A program made the position numbers and the translations under genes. Positions 34,174-42,244 of a DNA stretch of 42,797 nt are shown piece after piece. This stretch comes from Pseudomonadota bacterium (lineage in GTDB: Bacteria > Pseudomonadota > Gammaproteobacteria > Xanthomonadales > Rhodanobacteraceae): positions 1-42,797 of the forward strand of contig JAKPAN010000240.1 in the NCBI GenBank assembly GCA_029779475.1. The letters run 5' to 3'. Under the pieces are notes generated by a model. The model saw only the letters and a list, made by a program, of their open reading frames with translations. It was not told the origin of the DNA and did not search any database. Numbering within the stretch: position 1 is the first letter of the stretch; every line of letters starts with the position of its first letter.

Positions 34174-35223
34174 TCAGCGCGCGAGCATCGTCGTCGCGAG
34201 CAGCTGCCGCATCTTGCGCGGCGCGCGGCCGCCCGCACGCGCGAGCGCCTGCGCGACGTCGCTGCTGCTTGGCTTGCGGCTCGTCTCGATGAGGCCCATC
34301 GCGGCATAGGCGTTCACCACGTCGAAAACGTCGGCCATCTTCGCCTTCGCCTGTCGCGCGATGATGTGCAGCGGCGCCTCGCGCATGAGCGTGAGCGCGA
34401 TGCGATGCTGCTTGCGATAGTCGTTGTCGAGCGGCAGCCACTGCTTGAGGCGGTAGTGCGCGCCCGGGTCGAGATGGCGCGCGAGATAGCCGTTCGAGCG
34501 CAGGAACGCGTTGAGCCAGCGCAGCCGCACGAGCGGCCGTCCGGCGTGCTCGTTCTGCATCGCGGCCAGTTGCGTGCCGCCGATGCGCTGGTACTCGTGG
34601 CCTTCGAGCGGATCGAGGAAGTACGGTTCGAGTTCGCACATGCGCGCCGCGCTGTGGAACAGGTCGGTGATCGGGTCGACGAGCAGCGGCGGCAGTCCCG
34701 CGCGGCGGATCAGCAACGCGCCGCGCTTGAGCAGCGCATCGAGCGGCGTGCACGGGCGCTCGTACTGGATGTCGAGGAAGTTCGCGCGCGTGTCGTCCTC
34801 TCCGCGCGCGTCGTCGCGGCGCACCAGCGCCTTGGCGTGCGTGCGCTTGCCGATGTCGCGTTCGTGCACGCTGAAGTCGATGAGGCGGCGCGGCTGCGGC
34901 GGCGTCGTCGAACCGACGTGGTTGAGCAGGCCGACCAGTGCCTTCGGCACGATCGGCCGCAGCAGCACGAGTTCGACGCCGAGCGTGTCTTCGCCGGGTT
35001 CGGCGAGGACGACGAGATGGCGGCCTTCGTCGAGCGCGCGGATGCGTGCGCAACGACCGCCGAAGTCGCGCAGGTCGGCGAACACGGCGTCGGCCGTGCT
35101 GGCGTCGTCTGCCAACGACCAGTCGTGATCGAGCTGCGGGCGCAGCACGCGCAGGAAGGCCGTTAATTCGGCGACGTCCTGCGGCGACGCGCCGGTGATG
35201 ACCAGGTGCCTTGGGGTTTTCAT
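34174..35223 (-). CDS. Unrecognised 349-residue protein
   Basis: Start ATG at MKTPRHLVITGASPQDV; an ATG three codons earlier is also in frame. The N-terminal part (about 1-115) looks alpha/beta, with the pattern of a receiver or Rossmann-like domain (HLVITGASPQDVAELTAFLRVL, DAVFADLRDFGGRCARIRAL, HLVVLAEP). The middle holds FDSxHERDIGKRTHA-like polar loops and PPLLVDPITDLFHSAARM. The C-terminal third is helical and basic (AHYRLKQWLPLDNDYRKQHRIAL, MADVFDVVNAYAAMGLIETSRKP), possibly a winged helix. No family recognised. No membrane helix. Alone on the minus strand, with about 170 bases upstream. Confidence 0.75.
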   Translation of the reverse strand: MKTPRHLVITGASPQDVAELTAFLRVLRPQLDHDWSLADDASTADAVFADLRDFGGRCARIRALDEGRHLVVLAEPGEDTLGVELVLLRPIVPKALVGLLNHVGSTTPPQPRRLIDFSVHERDIGKRTHAKALVRRDDARGEDDTRANFLDIQYERPCTPLDALLKRGALLIRRAGLPPLLVDPITDLFHSAARMCELEPYFLDPLEGHEYQRIGGTQLAAMQNEHAGRPLVRLRWLNAFLRSNGYLARHLDPGAHYRLKQWLPLDNDYRKQHRIALTLMREAPLHIIARQAKAKMADVFDVVNAYAAMGLIETSRKPSSSDVAQALARAGGRAPRKMRQLLATTMLAR

Positions 35224-35397
35224 GGCGAGCAAGCCGTTGCGTTTCAGGGGACGCAGCGTCCGGGGCCATTATGGGCATGCAAACGCGCCCGAAAACGGGG
35301 GCGATCGTGACAATGTGAGGCAGTTGTCGAAACGAGCGGCGGCCGGATCGATTCCGCACCGCCGCAAACCGCGTGCCGAGGGGCTCGGCGCGCGAAG
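35224..35397. other. Intergenic region upstream of the 349-residue gene
   Basis: 174 bases between the ybdD-like 3' end and the start of the 349-residue gene. I see no open frame, RNA gene or clear terminator. It probably carries the promoter of the minus-strand gene. Confidence 0.4.
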
Positions 35398-35631
35398 TCA
35401 GCAGCAGCGCCCGCCGCCGCCCTTGTAGCGCGCGGCCTGGCGCTCGCTGAAGAACTGCTCGTAGCTCGGCACCGCGCGCTCGGGGTGGTGCGCGCGCAGG
35501 TGGGCGACGTAGGCGTCGTAGTCGGGGATGCTGAAGAAGATGCGCCGCCCGACGCTGACCGCGCGCCGCCAGAGCGCGCGCAGGTCGCGCTCGGGCGGGG
35601 CCGCGTCGGGCAGGGCGGGCGCGGGTTTCAC
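35398..35631 (-). CDS. YbdD/YjiX-family small protein, CstA partner
   Basis: 77 residues from a GTG overlapping the cstA stop as GTGA. Contains RRIFFSIPDYDAYVAHLRAHHPERAVPSYEQFF and ends KGGGGRCC, the conserved Gly-Gly-Arg-Cys-Cys-type tail of YbdD/YjiX. In E. coli these small proteins are encoded right after cstA or btsT and are reported to be needed for pyruvate uptake. The tight coupling here supports the same partnership. No membrane segment. Confidence 0.88.
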   Translation of the reverse strand: MKPAPALPDAAPPERDLRALWRRAVSVGRRIFFSIPDYDAYVAHLRAHHPERAVPSYEQFFSERQAARYKGGGGRCC

Positions 35632-37712
35632 GAGGTCGCCACCGAAGCGAGCGCGACGTAGGGTTCTTCGTTCGCGCTCGGCGCCGGCTTGCGGCGCGCT
35701 TTCATCATCGCGGCCACGCCGAACGCGACCGCGGCGACGACGAGCAGCATGAACAATCCCGTCAGCGCGGCGTCGACGTTGTTGTTGGTGACGATGCGCT
35801 GCATCTCGTCCATCGTCTTCGCCGGCGCGATGAGCTTGCCCTGTGCGATGCCGTTCGCGTATTTCGACGCGGCGGCGGGGAAGCCGATCTTCGCGTCGAA
35901 CAGCTTCTGCCAACCCGCGGCGAGCGTGCAGATGACGAGCCAGCACGCGGGCACCGCCGGTACCCAGAAGTATTTTTCGCGCTTGAGCTTGACCACGACC
36001 ACCGCGCACAGGATCAGCGCGATCGCGGCGAGCATCTGGTTGGCGATGCCGAACAGCGGCCACAGCGTGTTGATGCCGCCCAGCGGATCGACCGCACCCG
36101 AGTAGAGGAAATAACCCCAGATCGCGACGCAGATCGCCGAGCCGATGATGTTCGCGGCCCACGATTCGGTTTTCTGCAACGACGGCACGGCGAGGCCGAC
36201 GAGTTCCTGGATCATGAAGCGGCCCACGCGCGTGCCGGCATCCACGGTGGTCAGGATGAACAGTGCTTCGAACAGGATCGCGTAGTGGTACCAGAACGCG
36301 AGCATGCCTTCGCCCGGCAAAATCTGGTGCAGCAGTTGCGCCATGCCGACGGCGAGCGTCGGTGCGCCGCCGGCGCGCGAGAGGATCGTCGATTCGCCGA
36401 TGTCTTTCGCGACCTGCGTGAGCTGGTCGGGCGTGACCACGAAACCCCACTGGCTGATCGCGGTCGCCGCGGCCTGCACGTCGGTGCCGATGATCGCGCC
36501 GGGCGAGTTCATCGCGAAGTACACGCCCGGATGCAGCGCGCACGCGGCGATCAGCGCCATGATCGCGACGAAGGCTTCCGTGAGCATGCCGCCATAGCCG
36601 ACCATGCGCGCCTCGCGCTCGTTGGCGAGCAGTTTCGGCGTGGTGCCCGAGGCGATGATCGAATGCCAGCCCGACACCGCGCCGCAGGCGATCGTGATGA
36701 ACAGGAACGGGAACAGGTTGCCGGCGAACACGGGGCCGGTGCCATCGATGAACTTGGTCACGGCCGGCATCTGCAACTGCGGCATCGTGAACACGATCGC
36801 GATCGCGAGCAGCGCGATCGTGCCGATCTTGAGGAACGTCGACAGGTAGTCGCGCGGTGCGAGCAGCAGCCACACCGGCAGCACCGAGGCGAAGAAGCCG
36901 TAGCCGATGACGAGCCACGCGAGTTGCGCGGCGTTGAACGTGAACATCGGGCCCCAGGTCGGATCGGCCGCGACCTTGCCGCCGAACCAGATCGAGAACA
37001 ACAGCAGCACGAGGCCGATGATCGACACCTCGAGCACGCGGCCCGGACGCAGGAAGCGCAGGTACAGGCCCATGAAGATCGCGATCGGAATCGTCGCCGC
37101 GACCGTGAACGTGCCCCACGGACTGATCGCGAGCGCCTTGACCACGACGAGTGCAAGCACGGCCAGCACGATCATCATCAGCACGAGCACGCCGATCATG
37201 CACACCACGCCCGCAGCCGGCCCGAGTTCTGCGCGCAGCATGTGGCCGAGCGAGCGGCCGTCGCGGCGCAGCGAGAGGCCGAGGATCATGAAGTCCTGCA
37301 CCGCACCGGCAAAGACGACGCCGAACAGGATCCACAACGTGCCCGGCAAATAACCCATCTGCGCGGCAAGCACGGGCCCGACCAGGGGGCCGGCGCCGGC
37401 GATTGCGGCGAAGTGGTGGCCGTAGACGATCCACTTCTCGGTCGGCACGTAATCGAGGCCGTCGTTGCGCAGCACCGCGGGCGTCGCGCGCGTCGCGTCG
37501 AGCATGAGCACCTTGTCGGCGATCAGCTTGCTGTAGAAGCGGTAGCCGATCGCGAACACCGACAGCGCGGCGGCGAGCAGCCAGATCGCATTGACCGGCT
37601 CGCCGCGCCGCAATGCGACGACGCCGAGGCAGATCGCGCCGACGACCGCGACCGCGGCCCAGGTGAGTTTGGAGACGGGGCCCGGCGAGTTGCCGGCGGT
37701 TACGGTGGTCAT
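35628..37712 (-). CDS. cstA: CstA-family pyruvate/peptide transporter
   Basis: 694 residues from the ATG at MTTVTAGNSP; GGAG lies 7 bases upstream (complement at 37720-37723). Sixteen or so membrane helices. Landmarks: YVPTEKWIVYGHHFAAIAGAGPLVGPVLAAQMGYLPGTLWI near residues 90-130, GFFASVLPVWLLLAPRDYLSTFLK, ACGAVSGWHSIIASGTTPKLLANE, and DAGTRVGRFMIQELVG. In E. coli CstA is a carbon-starvation-induced inner-membrane importer for pyruvate and possibly peptides. Length matches the family. The downstream small gene is its usual partner. Confidence 0.95.
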   Translation of the reverse strand: MTTVTAGNSPGPVSKLTWAAVAVVGAICLGVVALRRGEPVNAIWLLAAALSVFAIGYRFYSKLIADKVLMLDATRATPAVLRNDGLDYVPTEKWIVYGHHFAAIAGAGPLVGPVLAAQMGYLPGTLWILFGVVFAGAVQDFMILGLSLRRDGRSLGHMLRAELGPAAGVVCMIGVLVLMMIVLAVLALVVVKALAISPWGTFTVAATIPIAIFMGLYLRFLRPGRVLEVSIIGLVLLLFSIWFGGKVAADPTWGPMFTFNAAQLAWLVIGYGFFASVLPVWLLLAPRDYLSTFLKIGTIALLAIAIVFTMPQLQMPAVTKFIDGTGPVFAGNLFPFLFITIACGAVSGWHSIIASGTTPKLLANEREARMVGYGGMLTEAFVAIMALIAACALHPGVYFAMNSPGAIIGTDVQAAATAISQWGFVVTPDQLTQVAKDIGESTILSRAGGAPTLAVGMAQLLHQILPGEGMLAFWYHYAILFEALFILTTVDAGTRVGRFMIQELVGLAVPSLQKTESWAANIIGSAICVAIWGYFLYSGAVDPLGGINTLWPLFGIANQMLAAIALILCAVVVVKLKREKYFWVPAVPACWLVICTLAAGWQKLFDAKIGFPAAASKYANGIAQGKLIAPAKTMDEMQRIVTNNNVDAALTGLFMLLVVAAVAFGVAAMMKARRKPAPSANEEPYVALASVATS

Positions 37713-37920
37713 GCGCACACTCCGCGATGGTGTCCGCGAAGGTTGTGCTTTCGCGCCGAAACGGTCAATGCGTGTCGCGGAAGCGACGCTAAGACTTTGG
37801 TCGAATGCAGCGCAGCGCGACCCATCGATCCGCTCCGCCGACGCGGTGCCGTGCGCTGCCGCTTCTGCGTACAATGGCTGCGCATTTCATTGATGCCACC
37901 ACACTCCACAGGGGGAGCCC
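37713..37920. other. Divergent intergenic region between cstA and the choice-of-anchor gene
   Basis: 208 bases separate the divergent starts. On the plus strand TACAAT (37870-37875) is a good -10 candidate for the downstream secreted-protein gene, with only a weak -35 near 37847. For cstA the GGAG at 37720-37723 (complement) is the ribosome site; no convincing CRP or other operator was found by eye. Confidence 0.45.
37911..37916 (+). promoter_or_regulatory. Ribosome binding site of the frameshifted secreted protein
   Basis: GGGGGA/G stretch four bases before the ATG at 37921. It supports that ATG, whose frame encodes the signal peptide, rather than the ATG at 37893, whose frame encodes the mature protein. 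Confidence 0.6.
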
Positions 37921-39752
37921 ATGTTGCTCGTTTCCGACGTTTTGGAAAGTATTGCCGTGTCCGCCGTCCGCTCAACAAAGAGAAGCTGCGGATCGGGCGT
38001 TCTCCGTGTCGCCGCCGCGCTTTTCGTCGCGGTCGCTTCGGGCCCGGCCGTGCGCAGGCCTTCACCGAAAACTTCGATGACATCACGTTGCTGACGGGCA
38101 ATGGTTGGTTCATGCAGAGCAACAACAGCCCTGTGGGAACCAACCCGAACTGGTTCCAGGGCTCAGCCGTGGCTAGCGGTGGTCCATTCGACGCGTACAA
38201 CGGCGCTGCAAATTCCTATATCGCAGCCAACTTCAACGGCACCTCGGGCGGTTCGGGCACGATCAGCAATTGGTTGGGGACGCCGAACCGGACGCTGCGC
38301 AACGGCGATGTCTTCACGTTCTACACGCGCAAACCGACTGGTACGGACTATCCCGACCGTCTCGAAGTGCGCCTGAGCACGAATGGCGCGAGCACGAACG
38401 TAGGGGCGAGCGCTGCCGCCACGGGGGACTTCACGACGTTGCTGTTGTCGATCAACCCCAATTTGACGACCGGCGTCTACCCCACAACGTGGACGCAATA
38501 CACGATCACGATGTCGGGACTTCCCGCGCCTACTTCGGGACGAATGGCCTTCCGCTACTACGTGACCGGCGCTGGTCCGACTGGAACGAACTCCGACTAC
38601 ATCGGCATCGATAATGCGGTGTATACGCCGTACGTCTGTCCTGCGTTCACGATGACGCCGGGCGGCGCGCTGGTTGGCGGGGCCTATGCACAGCCCTATT
38701 CGACGTCGCTGACGCAGACCGGCGCTTTGGGTGCGCCCAACTACGCAGTGACCGCCGGCGCATTGCCGCCTGGATTGACGCTATCGGCGAACGGCACGAT
38801 TTCCGGCGTGTCCCCGGCCGTTGGCACGTTCAATTTCACGGTGACGGTCAACGATGCGAGCGGTTGCAACGGCTCACAGTCCTACTCCATCACGGTGGCG
38901 GCCACGGCACCTGGTGCGCCCACCGGCGCCAGCGCCAGCGCAGGCGATGCACAGATCGACGTGAGTTGGGTCGCCCCTACCAACGATGGCGGCAGCGCCA
39001 TCTCGGGTTATCTCGCCACTTGCACCGATGGCACGAACAATTTCAACACGACGGGTGCTACGCCGCCGATCACGGTGGGCGGACTCACCAATGGCACGGC
39101 TTATACCTGCGCCGTGTCGGCGATCAACAACGTAGGTACCGGCACCGCCTCTGCGCCCAGCAACAGCGTCACGCCGACAGGCAACCAGAGCATCAGCTTC
39201 GGTCCGCAAGCCGGACAGGTCTACAGCCCTGGCGGAACCTTCGCCGTCAATCCACCCGCCACCGCGAGTTCCGGGCTTGCCGTGACCTATGGATCGACGA
39301 CGCCCGGCGTATGCACGGTAAGCGGATCAACGGTGTTCATCGTGGCCGCCGGCACCTGCACGCTCACCGCCGATCAGCCTGGAGACGTTGCATGGAACGC
39401 GGCAGCGCAGACACAACAATCCGTGGCCATTGCCCCAGCCAGCCAGGTCCTGACGTTCCCGCCACAAACCGAGCCGAGCTTGCTGTTCGAGGCGGGAGCC
39501 ACGTTCGCCATCGCGCCGGAAGCCACCAGCGCCTCGCCCAATTCGGGTAATTCCATCGCTTATGGCTCGCTCACCCCGGCCGTGTGCGAAGTGAACGGCA
39601 CGACGGTGACGATGGTGGCGCCCGGCGCCTGCATCATTGCGGCGAATCAGGGCGGCAACGCCAACTTCGATGCGGCAATGCAGAAGACGACGCAGGTCAT
39701 GCTGCTCGATACCATTTTCGCGAACGGGTTCGAAGCGCCGCCGACGTTGTAA
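37921..39752 (+). CDS. Secreted multidomain protein, frameshift in signal peptide
   Basis: The ATG at 37921 behind a strong ribosome site gives MLLVSDV...VLRVAAALFVAVASGPAV, a signal peptide, but that frame is left at about 38051; the mature part lies in another frame from 38052. One extra base there would read AVAQAFTENFDD, a proper cleavage site. Mature domains: choice-of-anchor J-like (FTENFDDITLLTGNGWF to about residue 195), a putative Ig domain (LPPGLTLSANGTISGV), a fibronectin type III domain (PGAPTGASASAGDAQIDVSW), two 85-residue Ig-like repeats with paired Cys (VTYGSTTPGVCTVSG, IAYGSLTPAVCEVNG) and the tail DTIFANGFEAPPTL. Likely surface protein. It may be a sequencing slip or a real inactivating or phase-type frameshift; a start at 37893 in the mature frame lacks a signal peptide. 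Confidence 0.7.
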
Positions 39753-39773
39753 GTCCGGCAAGGTTTCGGCATT

Positions 39774-39806
39774 GGGAAGAATTCCGCGTTGCGCGGAATT
39801 CTTCCC
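39774..39806. terminator. Strong hairpin between convergent genes
   Basis: GGGAAGAATTCCGCG (39774-39788) and its exact reverse complement CGCGGAATTCTTCCC (39792-39806) enclose a three-base loop, a perfect 15-base stem. It lies 21 bases after the stop of the secreted-protein gene and about 70 bases beyond the corA stop, so it can end transcription from both sides. There is no long T run, so it may act as a stability hairpin or a Rho-aided terminator. Confidence 0.7.
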
Positions 39807-39875
39807 TCGCTGGCCGACGCCTGTTCTTGAATAAGCGCAGTTTCCCGCTTGCGCGGTCGCGGTTCGAGGCGATGC

Positions 39876-40922
39876 CTACAACCAGCCGGCGCGCTTGAGC
39901 ACGACATACAGCACCGTGCAGATGCCGACCGTGAGCGTGATCATCGCCGGGTATGCCCACGGCTTGTCGAGTTCGGGCATGTGGTGGAAGTTCATGCCGT
40001 ACCAGCTCGCCAGCAGCGTCGGCGCGGCGAGCAGGGCGGCCCAGCCGGCGAGGCGCTTGACGATTTCGCCTTGCGCGACGGTGACGATGGCGAGGTTGAC
40101 GCTGAGCGCGGCGGTGACCATCTCGCGCATCGTGTCGGTGGCTTCGTTGATGCGTGCGGCGTGGTCGTAGACGTCGCGGAAATAAGGCCGCACCTCGTCT
40201 CGGATCAGCGTCGGGTATTGCCGGCTGAGCTGGTTGGCGATGTCCTGGATCGGCGCGATCGCAAGGCGCAGCGTGACGAGCTCCTTCTTGAGTTCGTACA
40301 AGCGCCGGATCGTCTCGCGCTTGAACGTGTCCTGGAACACTTCTTCCTCCAGTTCCTGCAGCTCCTCGCGGAACTCGCGCACGATAGGGAAGAAGTTGTC
40401 GACGACGAAGTCGAGCACCGCGTACAGCGCATAGCTCGGTCCGAGCATGAGCATGTCCGGCGATTGCTCGCAGCCGCGTCGCGCCGCCACGTAGCTCAGT
40501 GATGCGCCATGGCGGATGGTGACGAGATAGCGCTTGCCGAGGAAGACGTGCGTCTCGCCAAACGCGATCTTGCCCGTGACGGTCTGTGCGGTGTGCGCGA
40601 CGAGGAACAGCGAATCGCCGTAGACCTCGATCTTCGAGCGCTGATGGGCGTTCTGCGCGTCTTCGACCGCGAGTTCGTGCAGGTTGAATTCCTCCTGCAG
40701 CTTTTCGAGCAGTTGCTCGGTCGGCTCGTGCACGCCGACCCAGACCCATTGGTCCGGCGTTTCCAGCACGTCGCTGATTTCCTCGACCGTGATGTCGCGC
40801 AGACGATGCCCGTCGGCCGAGTAGGCGACGCAGTTCACGAGCATCGGGGCGGTGCAGGTCGGGTCGTGTGGCAGTTGCTGCTTGGTCGAGGCATCCATCG
40901 CGGCATCATGCGCGCCGCCCAT
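39876..40922 (-). CDS. corA: CorA-family magnesium/cobalt transporter
   Basis: 348 residues from the ATG at MGGAHDAAMDAST; the ATG at 40898 is an alternative. An N-terminal cytoplasmic domain (SADGHRLRDITVEEI, WVWVGVHEPTEQLLEKLQEEFNLHELAVEDAQ) leads into the long stalk helix (FPIVREFREELQELEEEVFQ, RRLYELKKELVTLRLAIAPI) and two C-terminal helices. The pore motif YGMNFHHMPEL is present. CorA forms a pentamer for Mg2+ uptake at the inner membrane. It begins 7 bases after the DUF4105 gene, and CorC is just beyond, so three envelope/Mg genes form one run. Confidence 0.94.
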   Translation of the reverse strand: MGGAHDAAMDASTKQQLPHDPTCTAPMLVNCVAYSADGHRLRDITVEEISDVLETPDQWVWVGVHEPTEQLLEKLQEEFNLHELAVEDAQNAHQRSKIEVYGDSLFLVAHTAQTVTGKIAFGETHVFLGKRYLVTIRHGASLSYVAARRGCEQSPDMLMLGPSYALYAVLDFVVDNFFPIVREFREELQELEEEVFQDTFKRETIRRLYELKKELVTLRLAIAPIQDIANQLSRQYPTLIRDEVRPYFRDVYDHAARINEATDTMREMVTAALSVNLAIVTVAQGEIVKRLAGWAALLAAPTLLASWYGMNFHHMPELDKPWAYPAMITLTVGICTVLYVVLKRAGWL

Positions 40923-40929
40923 GGCGACT

Positions 40930-42225
40930 TCAATCGCGCGTGGCTCGAACGCCTTGCGCGCGATGACTCGACAGCACGATCGCCAGCGCGAGATGGATCG
41001 GCAGCAACAGCACGATCCAGTGCAGGTTCGCCTGCTCGAACCACGGCAGGATCTTCGACGCCAGCGCGAATGCGGCCACGGCGACGATGCCCCACGCGAG
41101 CGCGCGCGCGAACGCGCTCGACGCGCGCCCGCGCAATGCACCGAACCACGCCGGCAGCAACAGCAGGCAGAGCGGATCCAGCAGCAGCAGGTTCTCGTTG
41201 CGCCAGGCCGCGCGGTGCTCGGTCGCCAGCCACAGGAACAGCAGCACGAGGCCGCCGAGCGCGCAGGCGAATTCGAAGACCAGCGCGAACGCCGCGACGC
41301 TTCCGCGCGTGGCGCGCGATGTGCGCGTGCCGAGCCAGCCAAGCGCGATGCCGAGCGCGACGCCGAGTCCGAGGAACGGCCAGCGCAGATCGGGCGGCAG
41401 CGCGGGCGGCTCTTCGACATGGCTGACCGCGAGTCGATCGACCTGCGCGCCGAGCGTCGTTCCGTTCGCGCCGGCGCGGCTGCGCGCGACGACGTCGCTG
41501 AGCGTGGCCGGCACGAAACTCTCTTCCCAGAAATCGATGCGGCGATCCGCGTACGGGCCGAGGCCGAGGTCGATGACGAGCATCAGCCACGGATCGGGCG
41601 CCATCAGGCGCAGCGCATCGAGACGATACGTGTAGCCGCGCGAACGGCCCTCGGTCTGCGCGTGCAGCGCGCCGCCGAGCGCGCGGTCGAGCGCGTCGCG
41701 CACGCGCGTGGAGCAGTTCGAGGTGAAGTAGTCGTAGCGGTAGCGCGCGTTCTCGGGCCGCGCGTTCCATTCGAGGAAGCGGGCGAGTTCGCGCGCCTGG
41801 TCGGGCGCGAGGGCGAGCGGTTGCTCGTCGATGCCGCGGCCTTCTTCGCGATACATGTCGAGGTCGTCGTCGAGGTCGTCGGCGACGATGCGGTACATCA
41901 TGCGGCCGCGCGCGAAGTTGGCGAGAAAATCGTCTTCGCCGAAATCGAAGATGCCGTAGTTGTAGGCGATCGCCGTGCCTTGCTGCGCGTCGCGCACGAC
42001 GATCGCGTTGTGGCCGAAGCGCTCGAAGAAGATGGCGCCGGGGCCGATCGTGAGCAGGCTGATCGAAAGCGTCGGCGCGACGGGTGCTTCGGAAGCGCTC
42101 GCCGCGTCGCCGTGTTGCGCATCCTGCGCGCGCGCGAAACCGCAGGCGAGGAAAACGACGACGCAGGCGGACGCGAAAAGGATTCGCGCGCAAGCACGCG
42201 CGAATCCGCGAAAGTTCCGGCGCAT
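40930..42225 (-). CDS. DUF4105 (Lnb-like) membrane protein
   Basis: 431 residues from the ATG at MRRNFRGFARACAR, signal peptide cleaved near ARAQ (residue 33). The periplasmic DUF4105 domain (about 50-250) has ERFGHNAIVVRD with His72, AIAYNYGIFDFGEDDF, and YDYFTSNCSTRVRDALD with Cys171. These are the residues expected of the His/Cys site of the Lnb lipoprotein N-acyltransferase family, as Pfam now labels this domain (recollection). Five membrane helices follow (about 275-420: LGLGVALGIALGWLG, AFALVFEFACALGGLVLLFLW, and so on). It lies 19 bases after the corC stop, the place lnt holds in E. coli. Confidence 0.85.
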   Translation of the reverse strand: MRRNFRGFARACARILFASACVVVFLACGFARAQDAQHGDAASASEAPVAPTLSISLLTIGPGAIFFERFGHNAIVVRDAQQGTAIAYNYGIFDFGEDDFLANFARGRMMYRIVADDLDDDLDMYREEGRGIDEQPLALAPDQARELARFLEWNARPENARYRYDYFTSNCSTRVRDALDRALGGALHAQTEGRSRGYTYRLDALRLMAPDPWLMLVIDLGLGPYADRRIDFWEESFVPATLSDVVARSRAGANGTTLGAQVDRLAVSHVEEPPALPPDLRWPFLGLGVALGIALGWLGTRTSRATRGSVAAFALVFEFACALGGLVLLFLWLATEHRAAWRNENLLLLDPLCLLLLPAWFGALRGRASSAFARALAWGIVAVAAFALASKILPWFEQANLHWIVLLLPIHLALAIVLSSHRAQGVRATRD

Positions 42226-42244
42226 TTTCCCGATGCCGCGGTTC

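Noticed and set aside
36285..37892. 5' half of the plus-strand frame that contains the choice-of-anchor protein
   Set aside because: It runs antisense through cstA and encodes only His/Arg/Glu-rich shadow sequence; the real gene starts near 37921.
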